In this document: positions 46,701 through 57,529 of the stretch, piece by piece
Numbering within the stretch: position 1 is the first letter of the stretch
How the letters are laid out: each line of letters starts with the position of its first letter
Program-made: the position numbers and the translations under genes
DNA from: Neoechinorhynchus agilis
Taxonomy: Eukaryota > Acanthocephala
Assembly (NCBI GenBank): GCA_051530055.1
Contig: CM121343.1
Location: 6,820,001-6,884,000, forward strand
Length of the DNA stretch: 64,000 nucleotides
Direction of reading: 5' to 3'
The notes under the pieces: model-generated
The model's input: only the letters and a program-made list of their open reading frames with translations
Database searches by the model: none
What the model was told of the DNA's origin: nothing

Positions 46701-47559
46701 ATATCCAAAAATCGCTTTAACCCGAGACCACATCTCGTAAAAGTAAATTTTATTTCACCAATCGCAGCCTCCCTCTTTCTTAACAGGATATACAAACTTC
46801 TTACTTCTCAATTTTCTTTTCGTATCTTCCATGAAATCGTTAGCAAATAAAAAACTCAGTTTGTTAAGAGGTAATTTCTTGAGATGTTAGAGGACTTCTC
46901 TGATAATTTTAGTCAGGGCAGAGATTCTGATTAGTAGAGTATAGGAAATGTTCCAGTTCAGAAGAGGACAAGTTTGGGAAGGGATCACGATTGCATGGAC
47001 TGAGAATGTCCTCGGCGGCTCGCCACCTAAACGAATTTCGGAGGAAAGGAAATTTTTGCGGGCATCAAGTATCTTGTTACTTAGAGCTGTTTGTAAACGG
47101 GGAAAGTCTAGAGATTTATTGCGATGGACCTTAAATGCTTTCCTTTGAAGAAGTTTTAGGATAAAACTATCCTTGGGTTGTCAAGGTTGGATATTCTAAT
47201 GAATTTCTTGGGCTTTGTCAAACTGTTGTACAAAGCTCTTTCTCGCATTGTCGGCGGAAACACATTCCCTCTTCAACCGTCCGGAATATAAGTAGTACCT
47301 CGGCGATAATTCCATGGATTCATTGGCCACAAACCTAGCTCGCTTCGAGAGTTGCTCCGTCGCTGTGGCACTTTGAGTTGTGCTTTTTGCCAATGATGTA
47401 GCCATGATTTTGCGTCCGGATTCAGTTCGTTACGAACATGGATTCATAGGCCGTTCAGTTTTCCGATATTGATGACCCCCCATAGAAGCTGAATGTTCAC
47501 ATCATATGAGATTATGGAATTGCGCTCTCTCTCGCTTTGCACAATTCAACGTGACTTCT

Positions 47560-47910
47560 TCGAGTCATACATTTCAGTTTTATGTTAGTTATTCAGTTCA
47601 TTAACAGTCCAGTGGGAAATCATTTCTAAAATTGTCCCTTTTATGAGCTGCTCGAGTTGCATTCTATTCTGGTCTCCACATTCGACTTGTGCCTACCGCT
47701 CAACAATTCGCAAAAAATTAGTATTTTTGCGTCCAAGAGAAGGCATTTGCCCTCCCGCCACGGAAAGACCGAAATTCCGTTAGGTCGACGACCGTCTAGT
47801 CGACAAAGGTGGGCGGGTTCCAAGATGCTGGGAAAGTTCGCCGTTCTCAATGCCCGTGAAATTACGCTGTTGATCTCAGAATGGCGTGAGAAATAATGAT
47901 ATAACAATAA
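47560..47910 (-). mobile_element. LINE family A ORF2 fragment
   Basis: The minus strand reads SRALRTANFPSILEPAHLCR, RPNGISVFPWREGKCLL, the block preceding the C-terminal domain. Closest to the 21.2-kb copy. Confidence 0.7.
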
Positions 47911-48059
47911 ATTAATTCATCTTCATTACGTGTCGCTGCGAAATACTCAATTTGAAATGCGTGCTGCATATTCAGAAATTCAAAGACCGACGACTACATA
48001 ATAGCCAACAATCAATGCAACCGCCATAAAATTCTGATAACTCGAAGGCTCAGTTCTCA

Positions 48060-48510
48060 AAGAAAATCTCGACTGAAAATAAGCAGAGAACTGCGTTCAT
48101 ATCGCCTACAATCGACGCTACTGACGCAGACGCCTTGAACGCATCAAAAATCGATCGCGCTCAACCTGAGAAGACCAACGCTGCCGGCTCCCACGCGTCT
48201 CTACTGGTTTGCGGTAGGTCTTTTAAATTAACCAATCTGGGGGTTTTGTTTGTCAATGGTCCCCGGGATCTCCGCTGTAGCGGGTCTGGTTCTCCACCAC
48301 AATCAACCAATCTAGGACCTCTCAGATCACCACTGACTCTATTTCCATACCTGATATCGTGCGGTTCTGCCCAGGATCGTCCTGAAACGGATCCCTAAAG
48401 GGCGCACGATATCAGGTCGCCAAAGCATTTACGGAATTGCTCAACGATTGCCTTCAAACGAACTATGCGCCATCATGGACACGACTCTTCGAATTCCCGA
48501 ATCTCCGAAG
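48060..48510 (+). mobile_element. LINE family A N-terminal fragment, plus strand
   Basis: Reads CGRSFKLTNLGVLFVNGPRD and matches the reverse of 33440-33748 and 42350-42740. It carries local rearrangement around 48380-48420, where RIPKG sequence is shuffled. Confidence 0.6.
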
Positions 48511-48534
48511 AGTTTAAAACACACACATTATATT

Positions 48535-50134
48535 TCATGTTTTCAAAGGATTTCCATTAACACCGATCAGCATCATGTCTATCTTATACACTATGAATGA
48601 GCCATGTTTATCTAAATTAAATACTCGTGCTTCCCAATAACCCCTCGGATCTTCGAACCAATTGAGAACCGACGTAAACGGCTGATACATAAATCCTTTC
48701 ACTCTATCCTCGTCAAGAGGCCGAATATCCAACATTTCCACACTGTTATTGGTAGGAGACACAAGCACAATTCTTAGTTTGCCCCTTTGTCCAGGATTTG
48801 AAAAAGAAGGTTGGATTGTAACATTTAGAATTACATGTTCCAAACTCGTTATCGCAGACGATGATGAATCGCAAGCATTCGTATAAACTCGGAAACGTTC
48901 CATAGAATCGCTTCGCAGCATAGTCAATCCAGAGATGCGAACCTTACAGGTATTAGATTTATTCAGTTTACGGCCTTTCATCGCAATGGCGTTATCCACA
49001 AAAGATTTGGGATCAAGAATACCAAACCCAAAATATTTACTTACCCAATAACCAGCTCCATTTTTCCACCATCGTCCATGCGTACGCCAATAAGGTTTCA
49101 TGTTTTCGTGCTTAACGGACGACATAACTATCAAATACTGGATTTGTCTGTAGTCGAGATCAGGATTTGCTTCAAGTCCAAGTGCAATAATGGCTGCTAT
49201 CATTGGAGTGGCGGCTGATGTTCCACCAAAACGTTGACATGTACCATTTAGACCCGCAGTTAATATCCGATTTGAAGAGCCAGCGCTGGTATATCCAGTT
49301 GTCATAATGGCGGCACATTTTTCAGCGTAATACGGGGATGAATGGTTTCTTAAAATAGCAGCCACCGCAATCGCGTAATGGGAATTAATTCGCGCATTGA
49401 CGGCACAACTATCGAACAAATGACCACCATTACCAGAGCCAATAACAAAGGAAGATCCCGATCGATTACGCCCTAATCGGCCATTATTAGCCAGTACTAT
49501 CCTTTCCACTTCAGTTATTTCTTCAATCGATCTACCGTCGTCCCGAGTACCAAGGGACATGCTATAAATATCAATCGTTGAATTTATTGTGCAGCGTTGC
49601 ATTATTTAGCGATATTAAATTAAAGAATTTAAGCCCAAGAAAGATAATGCATCGCTGCCCTTTTAAGCCAAAGATTTTTTCGAAAGGTTCATTTGTGTCG
49701 AAAAAAAGATCAAATGATTTGTCTATGTTTAAACTGATGATTTTGGAATCATAGGCTATACCTACGCCGCAAATACTGCTGTCTGGATTCGCAGCTATAA
49801 TTCCGGCACAGCCATTGCCATGCTCATTGAAAACGCTCGAGTTGGGCAGTGTCGCTAAGACGCGATCCTTTAAATCAGGATGATCTTGTTCGATACCATA
49901 ATCGATTATACCCACAACGACACCTTTTCCAGTATAACCCTCGTTCCACACCCTTTCGATATTATATGCCGATCGGTGAAGATACCAGCTATTGGGCCAT
50001 TCCTCGACGTTAACCAGCGATGATGGAGTTGATGCTGATAATGAATAATTGCTCGAATGAACAGATAAATTTCCGTTTTTCGGTAGATTATAGACAATGG
50101 GTACGGAGAAAAGGAACAGCAAGATTGTTAACAT
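48535..50134 (-). CDS. proprotein-convertase-like subtilisin (kexin family) with P domain, no visible prodomain
   Basis: Frame 50134..49571 has a signal peptide (MLTILLFLFSVPIVYNL), then WYLHRSAYNIERVWNEGYTG and the catalytic Asp region VGIIDYGIEQDHPDL and His region EHGNGCAGIIAA. Frame 49602..48535 has DIYSMSLGTRDDG, the oxyanion region GSGNGG, catalytic Ser in RFGGTSAATPMIA, then a P domain with LRIVLVSPTNNSV and FEDPRGYWEARV. All triad residues are present. Only about 40 residues separate the signal peptide from the catalytic core, where convertases have a prodomain of about 80 aa ending in a dibasic site. The frame changes at 49571-49605 without a fitting GT-AG intron: a 1-nt shift or a sequence error. 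Confidence 0.8.
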
Positions 50135-50140
50135 AACTTA

Positions 50141-50298
50141 ACCGTTATTCGAGTAGTCGTCAACTAGTGGTGAATAGTTTTAGGACTTGGCTATGTGCAT
50201 TTTTATATTTGGTGGTTGAAACCGTTATTTGAGTAGCCGTCAACTAATGTAGAAATGTTTTAGGGCTTGGCTATGTGCATTTTTATATTTGGTGGTTA
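50141..50298. promoter_or_regulatory. 79-bp tandem duplication with TATA-like boxes upstream of the convertase gene
   Basis: Two copies (50141-50218, 50219-50298) of a block ending in a minus-strand CCAAATATAAAAATG motif. The nearer TATAAAA is about 67 nt before the ATG at 50134. Related GCATTTTTACATT motifs recur at 50340-50355 and 50408-50420. It is probably the duplicated core promoter. Confidence 0.55.
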
Positions 50299-50746
50299 AA
50301 AGTTGCCGTTACAGGTCGTTGCTTTTAGGATTTACCTTCACGCGTTTTTACATTAAAAGCCTTTAAGTTGTCGTTTTGACTCGTTGCCTTTTTGGACTTA
50401 CCTTCTCGCATTTTTACATTTGATGGTTAGGAACGACATCGCATTTCTTATTAAAACGTTATAGGAGGAGAATCTAAAGTTGGATATAGGGAGGGATACT
50501 TACCAATAATTGTTATTTGGGTCGTTTGTCACCCGAATGCAATTCTCGATAAAACTTACTAATAAATTGGTTCAGTGGACATGCCCCGATTTCTAACAGA
50601 GTTTTCTATATCCTTACAAGGAGAATAGTCTCTTGATAACGCATACTTTCCTTAACTTTGGCTTTGGTTAATCACTTCCTTAGGAATTGCTTATCGGCTG
50701 TAAAACCTTTCGCAAAGTCCGGGTGACCCAAGCCACAGTTGAGGTC
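50299..50746. other. intergenic, nothing recognised
   Basis: AT-rich flank of the convertase gene, with no supported feature apart from the decaying promoter-like repeats on its left side. Confidence 0.4.
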
Positions 50747-51440
50747 TTAATAACGTGAGATTGGGAACAAGCAGCTTAACGGAGTAGGGCAGAGCAGCAT
50801 CCCTACTTTTTCCGCGATCCTATTATTTAAAATTTTTGCTGTTAAGTGGCGCAGAGGTGTTCCAATTGCAATTGGACGAATACCACCTTCCTTTTTGCGA
50901 GGGCACACAAAGATGCGCCAAAAAAATAGCTCAATTGCCTTCGGAATCAACTCTCCCCGTGCAAATTGGTCGACTAGGCGTGCCAATGCATCTTCAAGAG
51001 ACTGGGCAGCGTCACCTACTGAAAAAGGAAGTAATGTCCTTTAGGTGTTGAGGCCGGAGCCCGTGAGCTGATCCGTAAGCAAAAGAAGAGATTGCCGTCT
51101 TCAAACATAAGAAGGATTTAACGAAACACTGCGACCGCCGGCACTCGGATGTTTGGAACGACGAGTTCGTAAAGTTTCTCCGTGATGATAAAGGACGAAC
51201 TGCTCCTCTGACATCTCCGTCTACGAGCCTTGAAGAAGCGCATTCAGCAAGCGACCGATTTCGGCCCTGATGAGGCTCCTGGACACACTCCTTACGTAGT
51301 CCGCATGCAGTCGAAAGGCATCGAGTAAAATTGTTGCCAAAAGAACCTATTCGCTCTTTTATTTTTGTGGTCAGAGATCCCTCAGAAACATCGCCAGCGG
51401 AAAAAAGTAGTCTAGGAAGCGCAAAGAGACGCATCCACAA
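50747..51440 (-). mobile_element. LINE family A ORF, N-terminal to early RT, decayed
   Basis: The minus strand reads MWMRLFALPRLLFSAG, then SSFAYGSAHGLRPQHLKDIT, then ARLVDQFARGELIPKAI and RKKEGGIRPIAIGTPLRHLT. This is the RT start (GGIRPIAVG..LR) of the same family whose tail is found elsewhere. It breaks off within the early RT. Confidence 0.75.
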
Positions 51441-51535
51441 CTCTGAGATAGTCTCGATGCACTATGATGTCATCAAAGTTAATGGTAAGTGAATATTTTA
51501 CATTTATTTCTTACACATAAAAGTACCATCGATAG

Positions 51536-51665
51536 AAAGTCCTTCGGGATAATAAAATTACACTTTCGGTGAGAATTATCCCGGTCTTTACATATTTTAT
51601 TTATTCGAAATATTTCGCGAGGTATCCTCGCCTCTTCAGTCATTGCCTCTCACCGAAAGTGTAAC
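51536..51665. mobile_element. hairpin MITE of the 61-kb family
   Basis: TTACACTTTCGGTGAG at 51558 is inverted at about 51649-51664. Inner sequence TTCGAAATATTTCGCGAGG and CTTCGGGATAATAAAA match the array at 61225-61880. Confidence 0.7.
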
Positions 51666-51769
51666 ATAAAAGTACGTTTTGAATTATTAAATGACTGATA
51701 GGAATGAAAGAGAACCGGAAAAACTAAAATTGCAAACTAATAGTTCAATTGTGAAAAACATGATCTGGT

Positions 51770-52800
51770 TCGTTTTGGAAAATTTTAAGAATTTCCATCA
51801 ACTCAGTATGTTTTTGAGGACAAAGGGAATTGAATCAATTAAACTAATCTCCTTTTTTAAATTGTAAGAATTTCCATAAACTCAGAATGTTTTTGAGAAC
51901 AAAAGGAATTGAATCAATTACACTGATTTCGTTTTTTTTTGAAAATGGTAAGAATTTCCATAAAATGCGATGGTTTTTGAGAATCAATTAAAGTTATTCG
52001 CGAAATATTACAAAGAATAAAGTTGATTCTTTTCGTTCACAAATTCCTCCTTTTCGTCCAATTCTACAACTACCGTCATGATTGTTCGGCAGCTTCCTTG
52101 ATGACCGCAGTATTGCCGGGTTGGATTGCCCCGCGGATTCGCTGCATCAGGAAGCTGCTGGAGCGCATGTCGCCGGTGGCATAGTTCAGCATCTTTCCCG
52201 AATTTAAGATGGTTAGGATTTCCCTAAACTCTGAATGCTTTTGAGGACAAAAGGAATTGAATCAATTAATTTCCCTAAACTCCGAATGTTTTTGCGGACA
52301 AAGGGAATTGAATCAATTAAACTGATCTTCTTTTTTAAATTGTAAGAATTTCCATAAACTCCTAATGTTTTTGAGGGCAAAAGTAACTAAATCAATTAAA
52401 CTGATCTCTTTTTTTAAATTGTAAGAATTTCCATAAACTCAGAATGCTTTTGAGGACAAAAGGAATTGAATCAATTAATTTCCCTAAACTCCGAATGTTT
52501 TTGCGGAAAAAGGGAATTGAATCAATTAAACTGATTTCGTTCTTTTTTGAAAATAATAAGAATTTCCACAAACTCCGAATGTTTTTGAGGGCAAAAGTAA
52601 TTGAATCAATTAAACTGATTTCGTTCTTTTTTGAAAATAATAAGAATTTCCACAAACTCCTAATGTTTTTGAGAACAAAAGGAATTGAATCAATTAAACT
52701 GATCTCTTTTTTTAAAATAATAAGAATTTCCCTAAACTCCTAATGTTTTTGAGGTCAAAAGGAATTGTAATCACTTTCTCAAAATCCGAATGTTTTTAGG
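51770..52800. repeat. AT-rich minisatellite, units ~50-90 bp
   Basis: About a dozen units built around AATTGAATCAATTAAACTGAT, AAGAATTTCCATAAACTC and ATGTTTTTGAGGACAAAAGG. About 220 bp of unrelated sequence (about 51975-52195) interrupts it. Frames through it give repetitive peptides on both strands (for example at 52392-52743) and are not taken as genes. Confidence 0.85.
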
Positions 52801-53007
52801 ACAAATAGAATTGACCCAATGATGGAATTCGTCAGATGGATGTTTTTATATTCGGAGTTTCCAAGCTTATCTGGTTAAATTGATCATTGTGATTAAAAGT
52901 GCCGCTTAACAAATGAGCCGAATCCCATACACTGAGGGCTTATTAATATTTATGTTCGAATAAACATCACCCTCCGCGGGTACACAATCAGGCCGGGTGT
53001 TTGAACA

Positions 53008-54658
53008 TCAATTGGCGTTAGTGATATGGAATATTCGGACATTTAGGTGACGGGCTATTTGGCGGACTACGCATGTACCGTAATGTGCATGGGCGGCAAT
53101 ACCGTAGGCGGTGTAGATGAACAGAACGTAGGTTTCCATGGACGGTGTTAGAATAGGCAGCGTGGACAGTAAAACCGTCATGAGATAAGGGATGAGTGAA
53201 AGATTGAACGGTTTGCATTGAGTAAAGGACATCTCAGCAACGATGAGTCGGCACTGGAAAACTTATGATCGATTAGTGGTAATAAGTACAAACTGACACT
53301 CACAACAAGGCTTGAAAACATTGTTGATGTGGCTAAAAAAAATAGCCGTGGTTGATTTAATGGGACGCTGTTGTGGGATTTAACAGCCCAAAATGTAGAC
53401 GTAGCGAACAAAGCCGCCATCGATGAGAATGGCCGTACAACTTCGCGTTTATGCGACCATATTTGAGTTTTGTTTTTGAATGCCCTAAATTGTAGTTGCA
53501 AACGATTACAATCGCGATTTTAGACTCACTGACCTTCGCACATTGGATATCGAAACGGGTATTGACAAGAAAATCACGGAAACTGTAGAAATGGGCATTA
53601 GGGAGGTATCCATTAAAAGAATCTTAGTAAAATGAGAAGGTTTGCAAAAGTTAAAGGCTTAGTTGCATTGTTGATAACAAAAAAAATAAAAAAATTACCT
53701 GCAATAGTGACGAGAACTGCTCGGGCAAAGGTTAATCCAATGATTGGGAATGTAAACTGGAACAATTGGGGAGTGTATTTGAATACGAGATAGTAGCATA
53801 ATGCGAGTAGCTTAAAGAATGGTCGATGGTAATAATTTTTTGAGGAAAAAAAAGGAAATTGGTACGAACAAGCATGCTTAGATCATATGACCAGGGTAAA
53901 TATAAGACTCCGGTATTGTATTTTTCCCAATGACTGATAAAAAACGATATGTATATGAACCAGAGTAGGAAATGGAATTCGATTAGTGAGAGTCCGAACG
54001 GCGGCACCATGGAGACAACAGAGAGGAATGGTAATGGGAAAAGTCCGCACGCCCAACTGTCCAATCCATGGTCGAATAGCTCGCCTAAAGCTGAGCTTGA
54101 TTTGGTTCTCCTGGCTTGTTTTCCATCGAGACAATCTAAGAGACAATAGACAGAGATTTCGTCTTTAAAACCACAAAATCTACCTAGGGAATGTGATAGA
54201 ACTTGTAGAAAGAACATCGTAAGCCAAATTGGACGACAGAATTTGTATCTATGTTCTGATTTGGAATCAAGCAGATATTTTGGGCTTAACACAAACCTGG
54301 GAGGTCAAAGTGGAAATCATGATAGCTCAATATAGAGTAACCGAGGACCAGTAATCCAAATCCAGCGAAAGTCATTGAATTCGGTGCTATCCATAAAGGA
54401 ACGTACTAAATATTGTTAGTTATTATGTAGCCTTAGTCGATATCGAATGTTACATTCACAACAAAATCCCAGATAGGATGCATCACATAAGTGGATAATG
54501 GTGAGTTATCGATTGCATTATACTTTAAAAACGAGAGAGAGAGAACGTTCAAAGGATCAGCCAATTCGGAATCTAACCTTATATTTACGGAGCCCAATCA
54601 ATTGAGCATCAGTCAAGTAGTTGTAATCAATAAGCAATTTGATAATGGATTCGATCAT
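53008..54658 (-). CDS. SELENOI: ethanolaminephosphotransferase 1 (EPT1/SELENOI orthologue), 9 exons
   Basis: Exons 54658..54578, 54522..54454, 54405..54297, 54255..54184, 54135..53870, 53810..53699, 53582..53534, 53484..53304 and 53253..53008 join in frame: 1185 nt, 394 aa (human 397). Introns are 47-116 nt. It transfers phosphoethanolamine from CDP-ethanolamine to diacylglycerol or alkyl-acylglycerol in the ER/Golgi membrane. The CDP-alcohol phosphotransferase motif is complete: DGKQARR ... GELFDHGLD. KYNAIDNSPLSTYVMHPIWD, HWEKYNTGVLYLPWSYD and CRLIVAEMS place it with EPT1, not CHPT1. About ten hydrophobic segments are visible. The stop codon is TGA, close to where vertebrate SELENOI has Sec; an ordinary stop is the default reading. 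Confidence 0.92.
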
Positions 54659-55581
54659 CTAAAATGGAATTCTTTGCTTTCGCGTACGACTGCTGCCATA
54701 GAAGAGAGAAAAAGCAAACAATATAATCGTTTTCTCTTCCATTCACACAGAACCAACTCATACGAGCTTCTATTATTCAATTCCACTCACGAACTCCTTC
54801 AGTGACTATCACTCAAATTGTTATACGTAGCAGTGAACGTGAGTTTCTCCTTTTTAAGATTTTAGAAACTAAACAAACACGGAAGAATCGGAATCACAAT
54901 TAAGTCTAATTTCGTTATGGGATCCCCGTGAAATCTCAATAAAATGCCTGGGGGAATTTCGAGTTTATAGCACAGTTAAAAGACTTTTTGGTAGTTTTGC
55001 CACAAGCCGGATTTAAGTCAACCGCTAGTTTATTTCCGAGACGCGAGCTCACATATTTCAAAACTTACAAACAACGACTCCGACGTGAAATATCGGGGAA
55101 ATCAATCCGACGGCGGTAAGACAAGACTTTTGTTGAAGTTCGTGGTTTACGCTTTCGTCTTTTTGAATCGATCCGTTACGGATCTCTAAGTAAATTTAAT
55201 ATGCGTAACAATCTCTTCAAGTTGGGCTCTTTTTTTTGTCGCGCAAGGACCCTTCTCAGTGATTTTCACACAATCTCTTAGACTCTTTTTTTTCGAAATC
55301 AACGTTTTTGACTTGCGAATCCGATCAAGAACGGATGCGTTGATACGATTTTTGTTGATTTTAAAAATCAAAACCGATTTATTGTTCTCAATATTTCGTC
55401 CGTCTCGTTGGTAGATCCGGGTGGCTTTATCCTATAATCACCAACACCCTTTTTTGTGTCATTTCTACGGATGACGTCATTATTACGATTTAAATATGGA
55501 AATGCGCCAAACACGAAAGAAACTACATGTTTTATTCAAATGACGTGAAATACGCGTGTCAAACGTGAGCTTTACGCAGAA
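54659..55581. other. intergenic between divergent EPT1 and SelD-like genes
   Basis: Contains a partial end of the 4.4-kb MITE family (CAATATTTCGTCCGTCTCG at about 55389) and the CRE described separately. No gene is supported. Confidence 0.5.
55472..55479. promoter_or_regulatory. CRE palindrome TGACGTCA
   Basis: Perfect 8-bp CREB/ATF consensus about 103 bp upstream of the SelD-like ATG. A half site TGACGTGA follows at 55541. The position suits a proximal promoter element; function is inferred. Confidence 0.5.
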
Positions 55582-56913
55582 ATGGTAGAAGATGTTGAGA
55601 TTGATGATGTAAGCCATAAAGAATGTCCCAATCGCAAATTGACGTCATTTTCCCCGCATTTGGGCATTGAATTTTGCGAATTATCCATGGATGGGGCGGA
55701 TAGTATGTTCAAGGTGCCGTCATCCACCATGGGTTCGACTTCGGCTTCCTTTACGCGTTATTCCGAGGAATTATCGATGGATGCTAGCGTTGTACCCCTT
55801 CGTTCCACCTACGAACATCCGGTAACTCACGTTAAGTTGGGCGGAATGTACATGCTACAGTCCATGAAAATGATGTATCCGCTCATTGACGATCCGTACA
55901 CAATGGGCTACATTGCCTGTTCTGCTTCATTGAACGGACTTTATGCGATGGGAGTATCGAAAGTGGACAACATATTGATGCTGCTTGGGATGAGCACCGA
56001 GATGACATCGATTGAACGTAATTCCTACATTCCACATCTGATGAAAGGATTTATGGATTGCGCCATAAAGGCCGCTGATACGTGCGTGGAAGGCGGTCAA
56101 AGTGTGTTGAACCCATGGACAATGATTGGAGGGATTGCTTCCGTTGTTTGTCATCGGAAAGGGGAATTCTTAGGTCCCGAAACTCTTAGCATTAACATTG
56201 GAGATTACATTGTGGTTACGAAACCCATTGGAACACTCGCAGGACTCATTGCACAGCGGTGGATGGAAACTGAAGATTTTAGACTTGCCCATGTAATGGA
56301 AAAGCTTAAAAATGCGAAATCGTTCATCCAAAGAGGATTCGATGCTTCGGTCGCTACAATGTGCCGTCTCAACAAAGGAGCTGCTGGACTTCTTCGTAAA
56401 CACAATGTTCATCTTTCTACTGAAGTGAGTCGCGGTGGCATAGTGGGTGCTGCGAACACTCTTATTGAACGTTTGCTAAAAGCTGACGTCGAAAATGCCA
56501 ACGATGTCACTATGATAATCCATAGAATTCCCGTTGTTGAGGGAGTTGTCCATATAGCAAGGCAATTCAATGCAGGCGGTGCCTCCATTGAGCACAGGAT
56601 TATGAATTCCATATTCAATGGAACTGCCCCGGAAATATCTGGCGGTCTTCTGCTCGTGATTCCTCACAAATCCGCCACTGATTTCTGCAGAGAAATGCAT
56701 TTAATCGAAAAACAATCCGCGTTTATTATAGGAAAGGTCGAAGGTAGACTTAACATGGGAACGTCGAACTTAATACCTCAACCGCCGGATTTATCGACCG
56801 ATCTACTGGATTCAAGTAATGTACAACGAATTCTACCACATCAGCATGTAAGACTCATTAGTGAACCATGGGTTGTTGACGGTGATAGTCCAATGTTACA
56901 TCAAGAAATATAA
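55582..56913 (+). CDS. SEPHS1: selenophosphate synthetase homologue, probably catalytically dead
   Basis: A single-exon 443-aa frame aligned along its length with SelD/SPS: MDASVVPL, MYPLIDDPYTMG, LYAMGVSKVDNILMLLG, GGQSVLNPW, VTKPIGT, EISGGLLLVIPH. Active SPS uses Cys/Sec-17 and Lys-20 (E. coli numbering, GxGCK) and metal ligands Asp51, 68, 91 and 227. Here the GxGCK loop is not present (LTSFSPHLGIEFC). TTDF is replaced by QSMK, so Asp68 is lost. SDLYAMG is NGLYAMG, so Asp91 is lost. TD.TGFG is TEVSRGG, so Asp227 is replaced by Glu. Only Asp51 remains. The fold and full length are kept, which argues for a non-catalytic role, as proposed for SPS1 paralogues. A CRE lies upstream and AATAAA downstream. 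Confidence 0.85.
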   Translation: MVEDVEIDDVSHKECPNRKLTSFSPHLGIEFCELSMDGADSMFKVPSSTMGSTSASFTRYSEELSMDASVVPLRSTYEHPVTHVKLGGMYMLQSMKMMYPLIDDPYTMGYIACSASLNGLYAMGVSKVDNILMLLGMSTEMTSIERNSYIPHLMKGFMDCAIKAADTCVEGGQSVLNPWTMIGGIASVVCHRKGEFLGPETLSINIGDYIVVTKPIGTLAGLIAQRWMETEDFRLAHVMEKLKNAKSFIQRGFDASVATMCRLNKGAAGLLRKHNVHLSTEVSRGGIVGAANTLIERLLKADVENANDVTMIIHRIPVVEGVVHIARQFNAGGASIEHRIMNSIFNGTAPEISGGLLLVIPHKSATDFCREMHLIEKQSAFIIGKVEGRLNMGTSNLIPQPPDLSTDLLDSSNVQRILPHQHVRLISEPWVVDGDSPMLHQEI

Positions 56914-57517
56914 GGGGTTTTGCCTATTTAGATGGAAAGAGAGTGAATCTTCATTCAAACAAACTCTTTTTTGATTCCAATTGTTTTCGGACGCACAATC
57001 TTGTACGCCTTTTGATCAAGGTTGTAAATTGTTTCGAGATAAAACTGAAATGCCCCGAGAGATCGGATGCGAAAATGTGCGCCTTCAAAAACAATTGGAC
57101 TCAATAAATTCTTTTAATTTTTCACCGGCATATAAACAAACATGAATTTTGTTCAATCTTCAAACAATCCCCTTTTTTGGACTCTGACAAAATCACTTCG
57201 ATCGGCTTTAATTACCATCGAGAATCAAATGCAATTTTTTGTGTATCATTGTGCCACTTAATCAATCAACTAATTTTTTGTGAACAAAAATACTCATTTT
57301 ACCGTTCAGGAGAAAAAGATTTTTGCTTTTTTTGAACGAACTATTATACTTCCAGTACGAATTGGCTAAAGTTTACAACAATGATTTTTGTCAGCGTACA
57401 AATGCAATTTCGTAACCGTATGAGTCTCTTTCGTGAAATTCGATTCTCACAAATAATAAATCGTTTCAACTTGTTGAAACTTGGCAGAATGGAAATTCTT
57501 GTATCTGAGAGTGAGTT
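56914..57517. other. 3' flank of SelD-like gene; AATAAA at 57103-57108
   Basis: The poly(A) signal in CTCAATAAATTC lies about 190 nt past the stop. Beyond it nothing is recognised before the LINE tail. Confidence 0.55.
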
Positions 57518-57529
57518 GTGCGATTCAGA

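Larger units (their letters stand above)
43711..47482 (-). repeat. inverted copy of modules B and X
   Basis: The reverse complement of 43711-44954 equals 18016-19290, and of 44955-47482 equals 24374-26862. A stretch of about 55 bp at about 45717-45771 is present here but missing from the direct copy at about 26095. Confidence 0.9.

Noticed and set aside
52392-52743. Repeat proteins on both strands of the minisatellite
   Set aside because: Periodic frames arise from the repeat; both strands are equally open and no start context or homology is seen.
54491-54805. 104-codon plus-strand frame
   Set aside because: It is antisense to the first two exons of EPT1, which reconstruct in frame.
55620-55700. 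Selenocysteine codon in the SelD-like gene
   Set aside because: There is no in-frame TGA; the catalytic loop is simply absent.
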